Shown here: in pieces, positions 15,832 to 23,425 of the stretch
Numbering within the stretch: position 1 is the first letter of the stretch
Layout of the letters: every line of letters begins with the position of its first letter
Source: Candidatus Rokuibacteriota bacterium
Lineage (GTDB): Bacteria; Methylomirabilota; Methylomirabilia; Rokubacteriales; CSP1-6
Direction: 5' to 3'
Assembly (NCBI GenBank): GCA_016209635.1
Contig: JACQWC010000127.1
Location: forward strand, 1 to 45,834
Length of the DNA stretch: 45,834 bases
Made by a program: the position numbers and the translations under genes
Notes under the pieces: generated by a model
The model's database searches: none
What the model was told of the DNA's origin: nothing
Seen by the model: only the letters and a program-made list of their open reading frames with translations

Positions 15832-16701
15832 TCAGATCTCCCGCCGCGCGCGGCCGCCGAAGAGGCCGCGCGGCTTGAACGCGAGCACGAGCACGATCAG
15901 GACGAACGCGATCGCCACCTTGTACTGGGCGCCCAGGTAACCGCCCGCCAGGTTCTCCGCCACCCCGATCACGAGCGAGCCCACGACGGCGCCGGGGAGC
16001 GAGTAGAGCCCGCCGAAGACCGCGCCGACGTACCCCTTGACGAGGACGGTGTCCATCATCTGGGTGCTCACGTAGACGAGCGGGGCGAGGAGGATCCCGC
16101 TGACGCCGGCGAGGACGCCGCCGACCCCCCAGGTGAGGAGCACGATGCGGCGGACCGGGATCCCCATGAGCTGCGCCGCGACCGGGTCCTCGGTGATCGC
16201 CCGCATCGCGATGCCCGGCTTGGTGAAGCGGAAGAAGAGGAAGAGGGCGCCGCCCACCGCGGCCGCGATCAGCATGTTGAAGAGATGCGCCTGGCTGATG
16301 AGCGTGCCGCCGATCGACACCGGCGTGCTCGGGAAGAGGGCCGGGAAGGCCTTGGTGTCGCGCCCCCACATCCACCCGGCGACGCCGTGCAGGATGTAGA
16401 AGACGCCGAGCGTCGCGGTGAAGAGCGTCAGCCAGTCCGCCTCGGCGATCGGGCGCATGATCAGCCGCTCGACCGCGAGCGCCAGCACGGTGACGGCGAC
16501 GATGGTGAGGATCGTCGCGCCGAGGAGCCCCGTGCCGAACCGCTCGAACGCCACCAGCGCGACGAACGCACCGATCATGCTGAAGTCACCCTGCGCCAGG
16601 TTGATGGTGCGCGTGTTCCGGAAGATCAGGACGATCCCGATCGCCGTCAGCGCGTAGAGGCTGCCGGTGGCGAGACCGCTGACGATCTGTTGAGCCAGCA
16701 C
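15832..16701 (-). CDS. livH: Liv-type ABC transporter permease (LivH)
   Basis: A 289-residue inner-membrane permease. The N-terminus VLAQQIVSGLATGSLYALTA and the segment NLAQGDFSMIGAFVA are LivH landmarks; AITEDPVAAQLMGIPVRRIV is the ATPase-coupling loop. I start it at GTG 16699-16701 because a GGAGGG ribosome-binding site lies about 7 bp upstream and the family N-terminus begins there. The longer ATG-started frame (to 16791) overlaps the ArsR gene and is not family-like. The start is 20 bp after the ArsR stop. Confidence 0.92.
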   Translation of the reverse strand: MLAQQIVSGLATGSLYALTAIGIVLIFRNTRTINLAQGDFSMIGAFVALVAFERFGTGLLGATILTIVAVTVLALAVERLIMRPIAEADWLTLFTATLGVFYILHGVAGWMWGRDTKAFPALFPSTPVSIGGTLISQAHLFNMLIAAAVGGALFLFFRFTKPGIAMRAITEDPVAAQLMGIPVRRIVLLTWGVGGVLAGVSGILLAPLVYVSTQMMDTVLVKGYVGAVFGGLYSLPGAVVGSLVIGVAENLAGGYLGAQYKVAIAFVLIVLVLAFKPRGLFGGRARREI

Positions 16702-16721
16702 GGGGTTCCCTCCAGCCCGGC

Positions 16722-17177
16722 CTACGTGGTGCTGAGCACCCGCAAGATCGGCCGCCCGCGCACGAGCCGCGGCGCGCTGGTCGCGGCGCACCCGTCGCCC
16801 GCCCCCCGGCCCTCGAGCCGCATCAAGCGCCGCATCCGCCCGAGGTCACCCGAGGCCGCCGCGCGTCCCGCGAGGTGGGGGATCGATCGGAGCAGGGCTG
16901 ACCGGAGGGGATGGCGCCGCGCGACGGGCGCGATCGCGTAGAACACGAACGGCCCCTCCCGGCGGCTCGTCAGGAGCCCGCTCCGCCGGAGCTGCCCCAG
17001 ATGGCGCGAGATCCGGTACTGCGGCAGGCGGAGGACGGCGACGAACTCGCAGACGCAGAGGTCGGGCGTCCGGAGGAGCAGCGTGAGGATGCGCAGACGC
17101 GTGTCATCGGCGAGGAGCCTCAGGAAGCGGGCGCCGCTGAGGGATTCGAGGACGCCGGAATATGCGCCTTGACGCAT
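16722..17177 (-). CDS. ArsR/SmtB-family metalloregulator
   Basis: A 151-residue winged-helix repressor. The core ARFLRLLADDTRLRILTLLL is the ArsR N-terminal helix pair. DLCVCEFVAVLRLPQYRISR carries the metal site at the start of the recognition unit: the two cysteines (CxC) match the first two of the ELCVCDLC arsenite site of plasmid ArsR, and the third is Val here. RISRHLGQLRRSGLL is the recognition helix and REGPFVFYAI the wing. Two cysteines can suffice for As(III) or Sb(III) sensing in this family. It lies 95 bp downstream of the aquaglyceroporin of the arsenite operon and 20 bp upstream of livH. A palindrome overlaps its own start codon, suggesting autorepression that could include the Liv genes. 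Confidence 0.88.
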   Translation of the reverse strand: MRQGAYSGVLESLSGARFLRLLADDTRLRILTLLLRTPDLCVCEFVAVLRLPQYRISRHLGQLRRSGLLTSRREGPFVFYAIAPVARRHPLRSALLRSIPHLAGRAAASGDLGRMRRLMRLEGRGAGDGCAATSAPRLVRGRPILRVLSTT

Positions 17178-17178
17178 A
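17161..17178. promoter_or_regulatory. Operator-like palindrome over the arsR start codon
   Basis: TATGCG-CCTTGA-CGCATA is a perfect 6-6-6 inverted repeat; the ATG of the regulator is inside the right arm (17175-17177). AT-flanked repeats of about this size are typical ArsR/SmtB operators. Binding here would block translation initiation or early transcription of arsR. The 17179-17272 gap between arsR and the channel gene shows no other feature. Confidence 0.5.
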
Positions 17179-17272
17179 GGGTTCTGTGCGGCGCAGCATA
17201 TTGTCGCGCGCCGGACCTGTCAACCTGAAAGTCCGACTCCGCCGGGACGCCTCTCCGGCGATCGCGCCCCGC

Positions 17273-18163
17273 TCACGGAAGGCGCGAGCCGAGCCAGCGG
17301 CCGAGCCCCCCGCCGAGGAGGGCGCCCAGGATCGGGGCGACCACGTACACGGTGAGCCACCCGCCGCGCGGGCCGGGGATCGCGATCTCCCCCCACCCGA
17401 GGAAGTACGCCACCAGCCGCGGGCCGAAGTCGCGCGCCGGGTTGAGCCCCGCCTGCGTGAGGGGCGCGATCACCGAGATGATCGCCGCGACGCCGAGCCC
17501 GATCACGAGCGGCGCCGCGGCCGGTCCCGGCCGCACGGGATTACGCTCGCGCGTGACGGTGGCGATGAGGAACGCGAGCATGGCGGTGCCGACCATCTCG
17601 GCGAGGAACGCGCCCGCGGGGCTCACGATGCGCCAGGCCTCCTCCGCCGTCCCGAAGATTGCCGGGTTCGGGAAGTACTCGCCGAACATCATGGCCGAGA
17701 GCTCGCTCCCGGGCCCGCCTCTCAGCAGGCCACGCCGGCGCTCGAACTCCACAATGGCCTCCGAGAAGAGCGCGTAGAGGACGGCGGAGGCCGCCGCGGC
17801 GCCCGCCGTCTGCGCCCCCGCGTACGGTACGACCCGGAGCCAGGGGAACCCGTCGTACGTGGCGGAGGCGACGGTGATCGCGGGGTTCAGGTGGGCGCCG
17901 GAGAGGGCGGCCGCCGCGTAGATCCCCAGGCTCACCCCCACCGCCCAGACGACCGCCACCTGCCAGAGCCCGGCCTGCGCGCCCGTCGCGACGGCGGCGT
18001 TGACCGCGCCGACGCCGAAGAAGACCAGGATGAAGGTGCCGGCGAATTCCGCGGCGAGCGCCGGACCGAGGCGCGGCCAGGGTGCCCGGCGGCGAGCGGC
18101 GCCCCGCCCGAGCCCGTCCTCGTCGAGCCCGAGGGGCGGCTCGAGCGCGCGCTCGTCGGTCAC
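17273..18163 (-). CDS. MIP-family aquaglyceroporin (probable arsenite channel)
   Basis: A 296-residue channel protein with the two MIP half-helix motifs, HLNPAITVA and GLNPARDFGPR. Asp after the second NPAR marks the glycerol-facilitator (GlpF/AqpS) branch, which passes neutral solutes including As(OH)3. The first membrane segment is LAAEFAGTFILVFFGVGAVN. An N-terminal extension of about 40 polar residues precedes it. I start at GTG 18161-18163, which forms a GTGA overlap with the stop of the pentapeptide gene; the longer frame upstream is only its shadow. As the last gene of an arsenite oxidase operon it would let arsenite move across the inner membrane. The role is inferred from family and context. 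Confidence 0.88.
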   Translation of the reverse strand: MTDERALEPPLGLDEDGLGRGAARRRAPWPRLGPALAAEFAGTFILVFFGVGAVNAAVATGAQAGLWQVAVVWAVGVSLGIYAAAALSGAHLNPAITVASATYDGFPWLRVVPYAGAQTAGAAAASAVLYALFSEAIVEFERRRGLLRGGPGSELSAMMFGEYFPNPAIFGTAEEAWRIVSPAGAFLAEMVGTAMLAFLIATVTRERNPVRPGPAAAPLVIGLGVAAIISVIAPLTQAGLNPARDFGPRLVAYFLGWGEIAIPGPRGGWLTVYVVAPILGALLGGGLGRWLGSRLP

Positions 18164-19179
18164 TGCCGGCCCCCGCCGCGCAGCGCGGCTGGGAGGTTTC
18201 GCGCCGCGTTGAGGAGCACGCCGCGGATCTCGGCGCCACCGAGGTCGGCGCCGGCGAGGTCCGCCTGCTCGAGGTTGGTGCCGTCGAGCCTGGCGCCGCG
18301 CAGATCGGCGCCGGCGAGGCGGGCGCCGACGAGCTGGGTGCGCGTCAGGTTCGCGCGGCCGAAGCTCGCTCCGGAGAAGTCCGCCGCGTACGCCCGGGCC
18401 CACTGGAGCGACGCCCCCGCGAAGTTCGCCTCGCGCCCGCGCGCCCAGGTGAGGTCCGCCCAGCCGAGGTTCGCCCCCGTGAGGACCGCACGCGTGAGCG
18501 TCGCCTCGCGGAGGTCGGCGCTCCCGAGGTTCGCCCCGGTCAGGACGGCGTCCGCGAGGTTCGCCCCGCTCAGACGCGCGCCGGCGGGCGCCGGGTCCGC
18601 GAGGGCCGCGGCGCCGAGATTGGCGCCGGTGAGGTTCGCGGCGCCGAGATCGGCCTGGCGGAGATCCGCGGCCGGGAGCGTCGCCCCCTCGAGCGTCGCG
18701 CCCGCGAGGCGCGCCCTCGCGAGTCGCGCGCCCGGCAGGAACGCGTGTCGCAGCGAGGCGCCGGCGAGCTGCGCCCCCTCGAGCGTCGCGCGCGTGAGAT
18801 CCGCCCCGTCGAGCCGCGCCTCGCGCAGGTCCGCGCGCGTGAGGTCCGCGCCGCCGAGGCGCGCGCCCCGGAGGTCGGCGCCGCGCGCGGCCGCCTCGCG
18901 CAGGTACGTCTCGCGAAGGTCGGCGTCGCGGAGGCTCGCGCCCGCGAGGTTCGCCCCGACCAGGCGGGCGCCGGTGAGCACGGCGCGATCGAGCGTCGCC
19001 CGGCCGAGATTCGCCCCGCGCAGGTCGGCGCCGGAGAGATCGAGCCCGGCGAGGTTCCGGCCCGCGAGATTCCCGCCGTCGCGGAAGACGTCGTCGACCC
19101 CCGCCGGGCCCGGGGACGCCGCGAGGGCCACGAGGACGAGCGCGAGCGACGCCGCCGCGGGCGCGCGCCTCGCCGTCAC
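18160..19179 (-). CDS. Exported pentapeptide-repeat protein in the arsenite oxidase operon
   Basis: A 339-residue protein made almost wholly of A(D/N)Lxx-type pentapeptide repeats (such as ADLRG ANLGR ATLDR AVLTG ARLVG) from about residue 38 to the C-terminus. These repeats fold as a right-handed quadrilateral beta-helix. The N-terminus (RRAPAAASLALVLVALAASPG) looks like a signal peptide, so it is probably periplasmic. It starts at GTG 19177-19179 in a GTGA overlap with the aioA stop and ends in a GTGA overlap with the channel start. It is therefore locked into the operon. Pentapeptide proteins have no single biochemical role, and I know of none in aio operons. The repeat identity is certain; function is unknown. 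Confidence 0.85.
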   Translation of the reverse strand: MTARRAPAAASLALVLVALAASPGPAGVDDVFRDGGNLAGRNLAGLDLSGADLRGANLGRATLDRAVLTGARLVGANLAGASLRDADLRETYLREAAARGADLRGARLGGADLTRADLREARLDGADLTRATLEGAQLAGASLRHAFLPGARLARARLAGATLEGATLPAADLRQADLGAANLTGANLGAAALADPAPAGARLSGANLADAVLTGANLGSADLREATLTRAVLTGANLGWADLTWARGREANFAGASLQWARAYAADFSGASFGRANLTRTQLVGARLAGADLRGARLDGTNLEQADLAGADLGGAEIRGVLLNAARNLPAALRGGGRQ

Positions 19180-21665
19180 TGGGCGACGTTCTGCGGGAGG
19201 AAGGTCACCGTTCTTCTGATTTCGGGCTGGGGACCGATCCTCCGGATCGCGGCCCACACCCCCTTGTAATACGGGATCGTCGTCGCCGGGTCCACGTGGT
19301 CGGAGACGAGATCGCCGACGGCACCGCGGGGCTGCCCGAACAGCATGAACGTGTGGCCGCGCTTGACCGAGTCCGTGACGTAGGCCATCGCGTTCACGCG
19401 CCCGACGTCGTTCGTGAGCTCGAGCAGGTCGCCCGAGGCGATCCCGAGCCCTGCCGCGTCGGCCGGGTGGATCTCGAGGTGCGGCATCGGGTTGTGATCG
19501 CGATAGAACGGCACGTGCTGATGGTGGTAGAGGGTCTGCCAGATGTGGTTCGTCCGGCCGTTGTTCACCCAGAAGGGGAAGCGGGCGCGCTGCGCCGCGA
19601 CTTTCGCGGCGTAGCCCGGCCAGGGCAAGGGCGCCGGGATGAACCGCGCCTTGCCCGACGGGGTCGCGTAGCGCCCGTCCTCGTGGAGCCGCACCGCGCC
19701 CACCGGCACGCCGTTGACGATCCGCGTCGGCGTCTGGATCCCGTTCGTCCCGAGGCGCCGCAGGAGATCGTAGGTGACGCCGGCGTAGCCCTCCATCGGG
19801 TCCGTCCCGTCCCCTCTGAACTGGTAGCGCGCGTGGATGAACACGTCCTCGTCGGTCCTCCAGTCGAAGTCGAGGAACCGGTTCGCCATGAGCGGGTTGC
19901 GCTCCTCGAGGTAGAGCGCCCGCAGCCGCCGGGCGAACCGCGCCATGATCTCCCAGTCGGGGAGCGCCTGGCCCGGCGGATCCATGAACCGCTGGTAGAG
20001 CCTGAGCCGCCGCTCGCCGTTGATGGAGGTGAGGTTCATCTCGCCCCACTGGGCGGCCGGCAGCACGAGGTGCGCGTGGCGCGCGGTGGCGGTCAGGTAG
20101 ATGTCCTGGACGATGACGAACATGCCGCCCTGCTTCAACGCCTCCACCACGCGCGCGACGCGCTCGCCGATCGGGCGGCCCTGCGTCCGGTCGAGCGCCG
20201 CCTGGACGGGAGCGCCCCGCTCCCTGAGGGCCTCCTCCATGGCCTCGGCCCGGAGCGTGGTGAGCACCGGATTGCACCCGCCGATCCAGTAGCACTTCAC
20301 CTCGCCCCGGCGGACGGCCTCGTCGACGTTGAGCGCGGGACGCCCGCCGGGGTACGGCGGGCGCACGTAGGCCTCCTGGTGGCCGCCCATGCGGCTCACG
20401 CCCGTCCCCGGCTTGCCGAGGTTGCCCGTGAGCAGCCCGAGGTCGACGATCGCCGCGATGTTCTCGTAGTTCTTCAGCCCCCAGATGAGCCCCTTCTCGT
20501 ACTGGAGGAGCGTGCGCCGGCGGGAGCCGTCCGCCTTCGGCGCCGCGATCCACTCCGCGGCCTTGACGATCTGCGCCGCCGGCACGCCGGCGATCCGCGC
20601 CGCCTCCGCGACGACCTCCGCGAGCGGCCGGTCGATCGCGAGCGTCGAGCGCTGGTACGCCTCGAACGTCTGCACCTCGGTCGACGCGTTGATGAACGCA
20701 ACGTCGTGCCACCGTCGGTCGAGGATGATCCGGCCGATGGCGGTGAGGAGCGCGATGTCGCCCCCGGGCTCGATCTGGAGATGCAGTACGCGCTCGCGGC
20801 CGCCCGCGGCCTCCGCCGTCGCCACGGTCATCGTCCGTCGCGGGTCGACGATGATCATCCGGCCCGCCTCGACGGCCTCGCCACCGAGCGTCTGGCGCTT
20901 CTCGGCGAGCGTGGCGCCGGTGAGGTTCGGGATCATGTGCACCAGGAAGTAGTTGGTCTGCGTCTCGTAGGCGTTGGACCCGACGAGCACGATCGTGTCC
21001 GCCAGGGCCGCGTCGGCGTAGGCGCTCGTGAGCGCGGCCACCCCGGCGTCGGCCGCCGCGTGGACCTCGCTCGCATAGGCGGGGCGGTTGTGAATGGACG
21101 CCATGCGCGTGCCGACGCCGGTGAAGAAGAACCGGCCGACGGCCCAGTTGTTCTCGAAGCCCCCGCCCCCGCCCCCGTGATCGAAGAACTTCATCCCCAC
21201 CGCGTCCGGACCCCAGCGGTCCATCACCGATTTCAGGATGCGCGCGCCGAGGTCCACCGCCTCGTCCCAGCCGCTCGGGATCGGGCCCTCGCCGCGCCTC
21301 GCGAGCGGCGTCGCGAGCCGCGCCTGCGTCGGACGGTCGGAGGCCCAGAGCGTCTGAGCCTGCCCGCCGCCGCGCACCGAGGCGAGCCCCTCGTTCACGA
21401 CACATCCCCGGTCGGGCATGATCACGACGTTGTAGCGGCGCCCGTCCCGGTCGGCGACGACCGAGTGCATGGCGGGCGAGATCCAGTCCGAGAGCGGGGG
21501 GAGTGGGCGCCGGAAGTCGACGCCGAGCGCGTTGCGCGCGGGCTCGGGACCGCCCGCGCGGCCGACGGGCCACTTGAAGACCCTGTAGCCGCACCCGACG
21601 ATGCAGAACTGGCAGACGGTGTCGAACCGCTGGGCGTCGGGCGGCGGCAGCGGCACCCGGTCCAC
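19176..21665 (-). CDS. aioA: Arsenite oxidase large (molybdenum) subunit AioA
   Basis: An 829-residue molybdo-bis-MGD enzyme that oxidises As(III) to As(V) in the periplasm. The [3Fe-4S] site is C18-x2-C21-x3-C25 (VCQFCIVGCGYRVFKW) with Ser96 in NEGLASVRGG. Cys-to-Ser spacing is identical to Alcaligenes faecalis AioA (C21, C24, C28, S99), where Ser replaces the fourth Cys. The substrate funnel residues are also present: DH163 with Glu171 in HGGGGGGFE, and Arg and His in RMGGH, matching His195/Glu203 and Arg419/His423. Length fits AioA. No signal peptide is seen, as expected if it is carried through Tat with AioB. It starts 4 bp after aioB and is followed by the coupled pentapeptide gene. Confidence 0.96.
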   Translation of the reverse strand: MDRVPLPPPDAQRFDTVCQFCIVGCGYRVFKWPVGRAGGPEPARNALGVDFRRPLPPLSDWISPAMHSVVADRDGRRYNVVIMPDRGCVVNEGLASVRGGGQAQTLWASDRPTQARLATPLARRGEGPIPSGWDEAVDLGARILKSVMDRWGPDAVGMKFFDHGGGGGGFENNWAVGRFFFTGVGTRMASIHNRPAYASEVHAAADAGVAALTSAYADAALADTIVLVGSNAYETQTNYFLVHMIPNLTGATLAEKRQTLGGEAVEAGRMIIVDPRRTMTVATAEAAGGRERVLHLQIEPGGDIALLTAIGRIILDRRWHDVAFINASTEVQTFEAYQRSTLAIDRPLAEVVAEAARIAGVPAAQIVKAAEWIAAPKADGSRRRTLLQYEKGLIWGLKNYENIAAIVDLGLLTGNLGKPGTGVSRMGGHQEAYVRPPYPGGRPALNVDEAVRRGEVKCYWIGGCNPVLTTLRAEAMEEALRERGAPVQAALDRTQGRPIGERVARVVEALKQGGMFVIVQDIYLTATARHAHLVLPAAQWGEMNLTSINGERRLRLYQRFMDPPGQALPDWEIMARFARRLRALYLEERNPLMANRFLDFDWRTDEDVFIHARYQFRGDGTDPMEGYAGVTYDLLRRLGTNGIQTPTRIVNGVPVGAVRLHEDGRYATPSGKARFIPAPLPWPGYAAKVAAQRARFPFWVNNGRTNHIWQTLYHHQHVPFYRDHNPMPHLEIHPADAAGLGIASGDLLELTNDVGRVNAMAYVTDSVKRGHTFMLFGQPRGAVGDLVSDHVDPATTIPYYKGVWAAIRRIGPQPEIRRTVTFLPQNVAQ

Positions 21666-21669
21666 GGAC

Positions 21670-22152
21670 CTATCGGGCCAGGACGATGTTGGTGTGGCGG
21701 CCGTAGATCAGGCCCGAGATGCCCACCGCCTGCACGAGCCCGCGCTCGACGCGCAGCTCGATCTGGGGCAGATGCTGGCTCGCCTGGCCGATGACGAGCA
21801 TGCCGGCCTTCGCCGGATCGAAGGTCGACCAGTGGCACGGGCAGATCAGGAGCTTCCGCTCCGGCTTGTAGCCGACCGTGCATCCCTTGTGCGTGCAGAG
21901 CGTCGAGTAGGCGACGATGTCCCGGTCGGGACCCACGCCGCCGGCCGCCTCCTCGCCGAGCCGCATCAGGAGCGCCGGTGACCGGACATCGGGATACGTG
22001 AAGGCGAGCGTGGCGCCCTTCGCGATCCCCGGGAGCGGCGCCACCGTCACCACGGGGTAGCGCCCGTCGGTCGCGGCGCCCGACTCGCGGGGCAGCGCCG
22101 CCGCGAGGCCGGCGGCCCCGCCGAGCTTGATGAAGTCACGACGCGTGGACAT
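21670..22152 (-). CDS. aioB: Arsenite oxidase small Rieske subunit AioB
   Basis: A 160-residue Rieske [2Fe-2S] protein. The N-terminus has a twin-arginine signal (STRRDFIKLGGAAGL), so the AioAB complex is exported by Tat. Cluster ligands are C86-T-H88 (CTHKGC) and C104-P-C106-H107 (CPCHWST); C91 and C106 could form the usual disulfide. It passes electrons from the molybdenum subunit to a periplasmic carrier such as a cytochrome c, none of which is encoded in this operon. It is the first gene of the operon, behind a sigma-70-like promoter at 22216-22244. Confidence 0.95.
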   Translation of the reverse strand: MSTRRDFIKLGGAAGLAAALPRESGAATDGRYPVVTVAPLPGIAKGATLAFTYPDVRSPALLMRLGEEAAGGVGPDRDIVAYSTLCTHKGCTVGYKPERKLLICPCHWSTFDPAKAGMLVIGQASQHLPQIELRVERGLVQAVGISGLIYGRHTNIVLAR

Positions 22153-22215
22153 GGCGCCTCCTCTCGTCGGCGATCCGTCCCGGCGCAAGCGCGGATCCGC
22201 GCCCGCTCCGCCCTT

Positions 22216-22244
22216 ACTAGACGGGCTGGTGTGAGAACTGTCAA
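22216..22244 (-). promoter_or_regulatory. Sigma-70-like promoter of the aio operon
   Basis: On the minus strand TTGACA (22239-22244) is followed after exactly 17 bp by TCTAGT (22216-22221). The -35 is a perfect consensus match and the -10 matches at four of six positions. It lies about 64 bp upstream of aioB. No sigma-54 (-24/-12) element, as used for aio in some Proteobacteria, is visible. Confidence 0.6.
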
Positions 22245-22288
22245 GCGGATGTATTCTGTGTCTATCTTCGATCCGGGGGGGACCCGCG

Positions 22289-22483
22289 ATGCCGATCACC
22301 ATGGCCGAGTTCGAGACGCTTGCCGCCGCCAAGCCCGCCGGGACGCCCCTCGCCGAGATCCTCTCGGTCGGGAACATCTACTGGAGCGGGAGCCTCACCG
22401 GGTACATCTATCTGATCCCAGAGGTGATGGGGAAGCCGGGGGCGATCGTGCCGGCGTCGCTCAAGGGGAGGTTCGGCGGCTGA
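22289..22483 (+). CDS. Small hypothetical protein divergent from aioB
   Basis: A 64-residue open frame, one of only two plus-strand genes supported in the window. The start ATG follows a G-rich stretch (GGGGGGG) about 7 bp upstream; a second in-frame ATG is at 22301. The protein has a mildly hydrophobic centre (ILSVGNIYWSGSLTGYIYLI) and ends RFGG. I do not recognise it. It is divergent from aioB (136 bp apart) and its last 23 bp overlap the end of the convergent MoaD-like gene. Confidence 0.45.
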   Translation: MPITMAEFETLAAAKPAGTPLAEILSVGNIYWSGSLTGYIYLIPEVMGKPGAIVPASLKGRFGG

Positions 22484-22787
22484 CCGAGCCGCCCATGAAC
22501 TGACCGAGCAGCGCGATCCGGTCGCCCGGACCGACCGGCGAGTCGAGCGTGTGCGCGATGCCGAGGACGGCGTCGTTCACCAGCACCTCGATGTGCTCGC
22601 CCAGCTCGCCGTCCTCCCAGAGCGCGCCCTCGAGCTCGGGGAATCTCGCCGTGAGCCCGCGGAGCACGCCGCGGATCGTGACGCCCGGGGTGCACGGCTC
22701 CTCGAAGACGCGCCGTCCCGAGCCGTCGCCGCCGACGAACTTCGTCACCCAGGAGACGACCTCGACCGGGATCGTCGCCACGGTCAC
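22461..22787 (-). CDS. MoaD/ThiS-like ubiquitin-fold protein with extended tail
   Basis: A 108-residue beta-grasp protein. VTIRGVLRGLTARFPEL, EHIEVLVNDAVLG and VGPGDRIALLGQFMGG are the family's helix and final strands. Members act as sulfur carriers in molybdopterin or thiamine synthesis and end in a free Gly-Gly. Here the GG is at 99-100 and eight residues (SVSRRTSP) follow, so activation would need trimming or the protein has another role. It starts at GTG 22785-22787 in a GTGA overlap with the MlaC-like gene stop. Molybdopterin supply would suit the two molybdoenzymes nearby, but that is context only. Confidence 0.75.
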   Translation of the reverse strand: MTVATIPVEVVSWVTKFVGGDGSGRRVFEEPCTPGVTIRGVLRGLTARFPELEGALWEDGELGEHIEVLVNDAVLGIAHTLDSPVGPGDRIALLGQFMGGSVSRRTSP

Positions 22788-23371
22788 TCCTCGCGCTTCG
22801 CCTGGAGCCGCTTCACCAGCTCCTCGTACGACGACGCGCGGATGATCCGGTCGAACTGGGCGCGGTAGTTGCCGATCAGGCTCACGTTCTCGATGGTCAC
22901 GTCGTAGATGAGCCACCGCTCGCCCCGCCTCAGCATCCGCGCGTCCACCGGGACCTCGGTCCCCTGCTTCGTGGCCACCCGCCCCCGCACGATGGCGTGA
23001 TCGCCGTCGATCGACTCGCCGACGTACCGGAGCTTCTCGCCGCCGTAGAAATCGATCTTCGAGAGGTAGGCGGACTCGAGCAGCTCGGCGAAGAGCCGGA
23101 CGAACTCCTCCCGCTCGGCCTCGGTCCTGGCCTGCCAGTGCCGGCCGAGCGCCCGCTTCGCGGTCTCGCCGAGGTCGAAGATCTCGATCGCGATCCGGCG
23201 CACCGCGGCCCTCCGCTCGAGCCGCCTGTCGGGCCCCCTGAGCCCGGGGTCCTCCAGCACTTTGACCACCTGGTCGCCGTACTGGCGGATCTGATCAATC
23301 GGACCGGCGAGGGCGCCCGTCGCGAGTACCACCACGGCGAGCGCCGCGGAGATCGAGGAGGCGGTTCTCAT
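22784..23371 (-). CDS. MlaC/Ttg2D-like periplasmic phospholipid-binding protein
   Basis: A 195-residue protein with a signal peptide (residues 1-22, SSISAALAVVVLATGALAG). The family pattern is present: RIAIEIFDLGETAKRALGRHW, then EFVRLFAELLESAYLSKI, GEKLRYVGE, and the C-terminal GERWLIYDVTIENVSLIGNYRAQF. MlaC carries phospholipids between outer and inner membranes. The usual mlaE/F/D partners are not in the window, so it is an orphan copy here. I use the ATG 23369-23371, which begins the signal peptide. It overlaps the MoaD-like gene by 4 bp. Confidence 0.88.
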   Translation of the reverse strand: MRTASSISAALAVVVLATGALAGPIDQIRQYGDQVVKVLEDPGLRGPDRRLERRAAVRRIAIEIFDLGETAKRALGRHWQARTEAEREEFVRLFAELLESAYLSKIDFYGGEKLRYVGESIDGDHAIVRGRVATKQGTEVPVDARMLRRGERWLIYDVTIENVSLIGNYRAQFDRIIRASSYEELVKRLQAKREE

Positions 23372-23425
23372 CGCTGATCGGCTCCTTTCGGCACGAAGCG
23401 ACTTCTTTCCCATTGTCCCACGCGC

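Noticed and set aside
18160..21594. 1144-codon minus-strand frame spanning aioA and the pentapeptide gene
   Set aside because: Only its last 339 codons (the pentapeptide protein) are real; the upstream part is out of frame with aioA and has no family features.
22231..22503. Plus-strand 90-codon frame overlapping the small gene divergent from aioB
   Set aside because: It is in another frame of the same stretch, is Arg/Asp-rich and lacks a ribosome-binding site.
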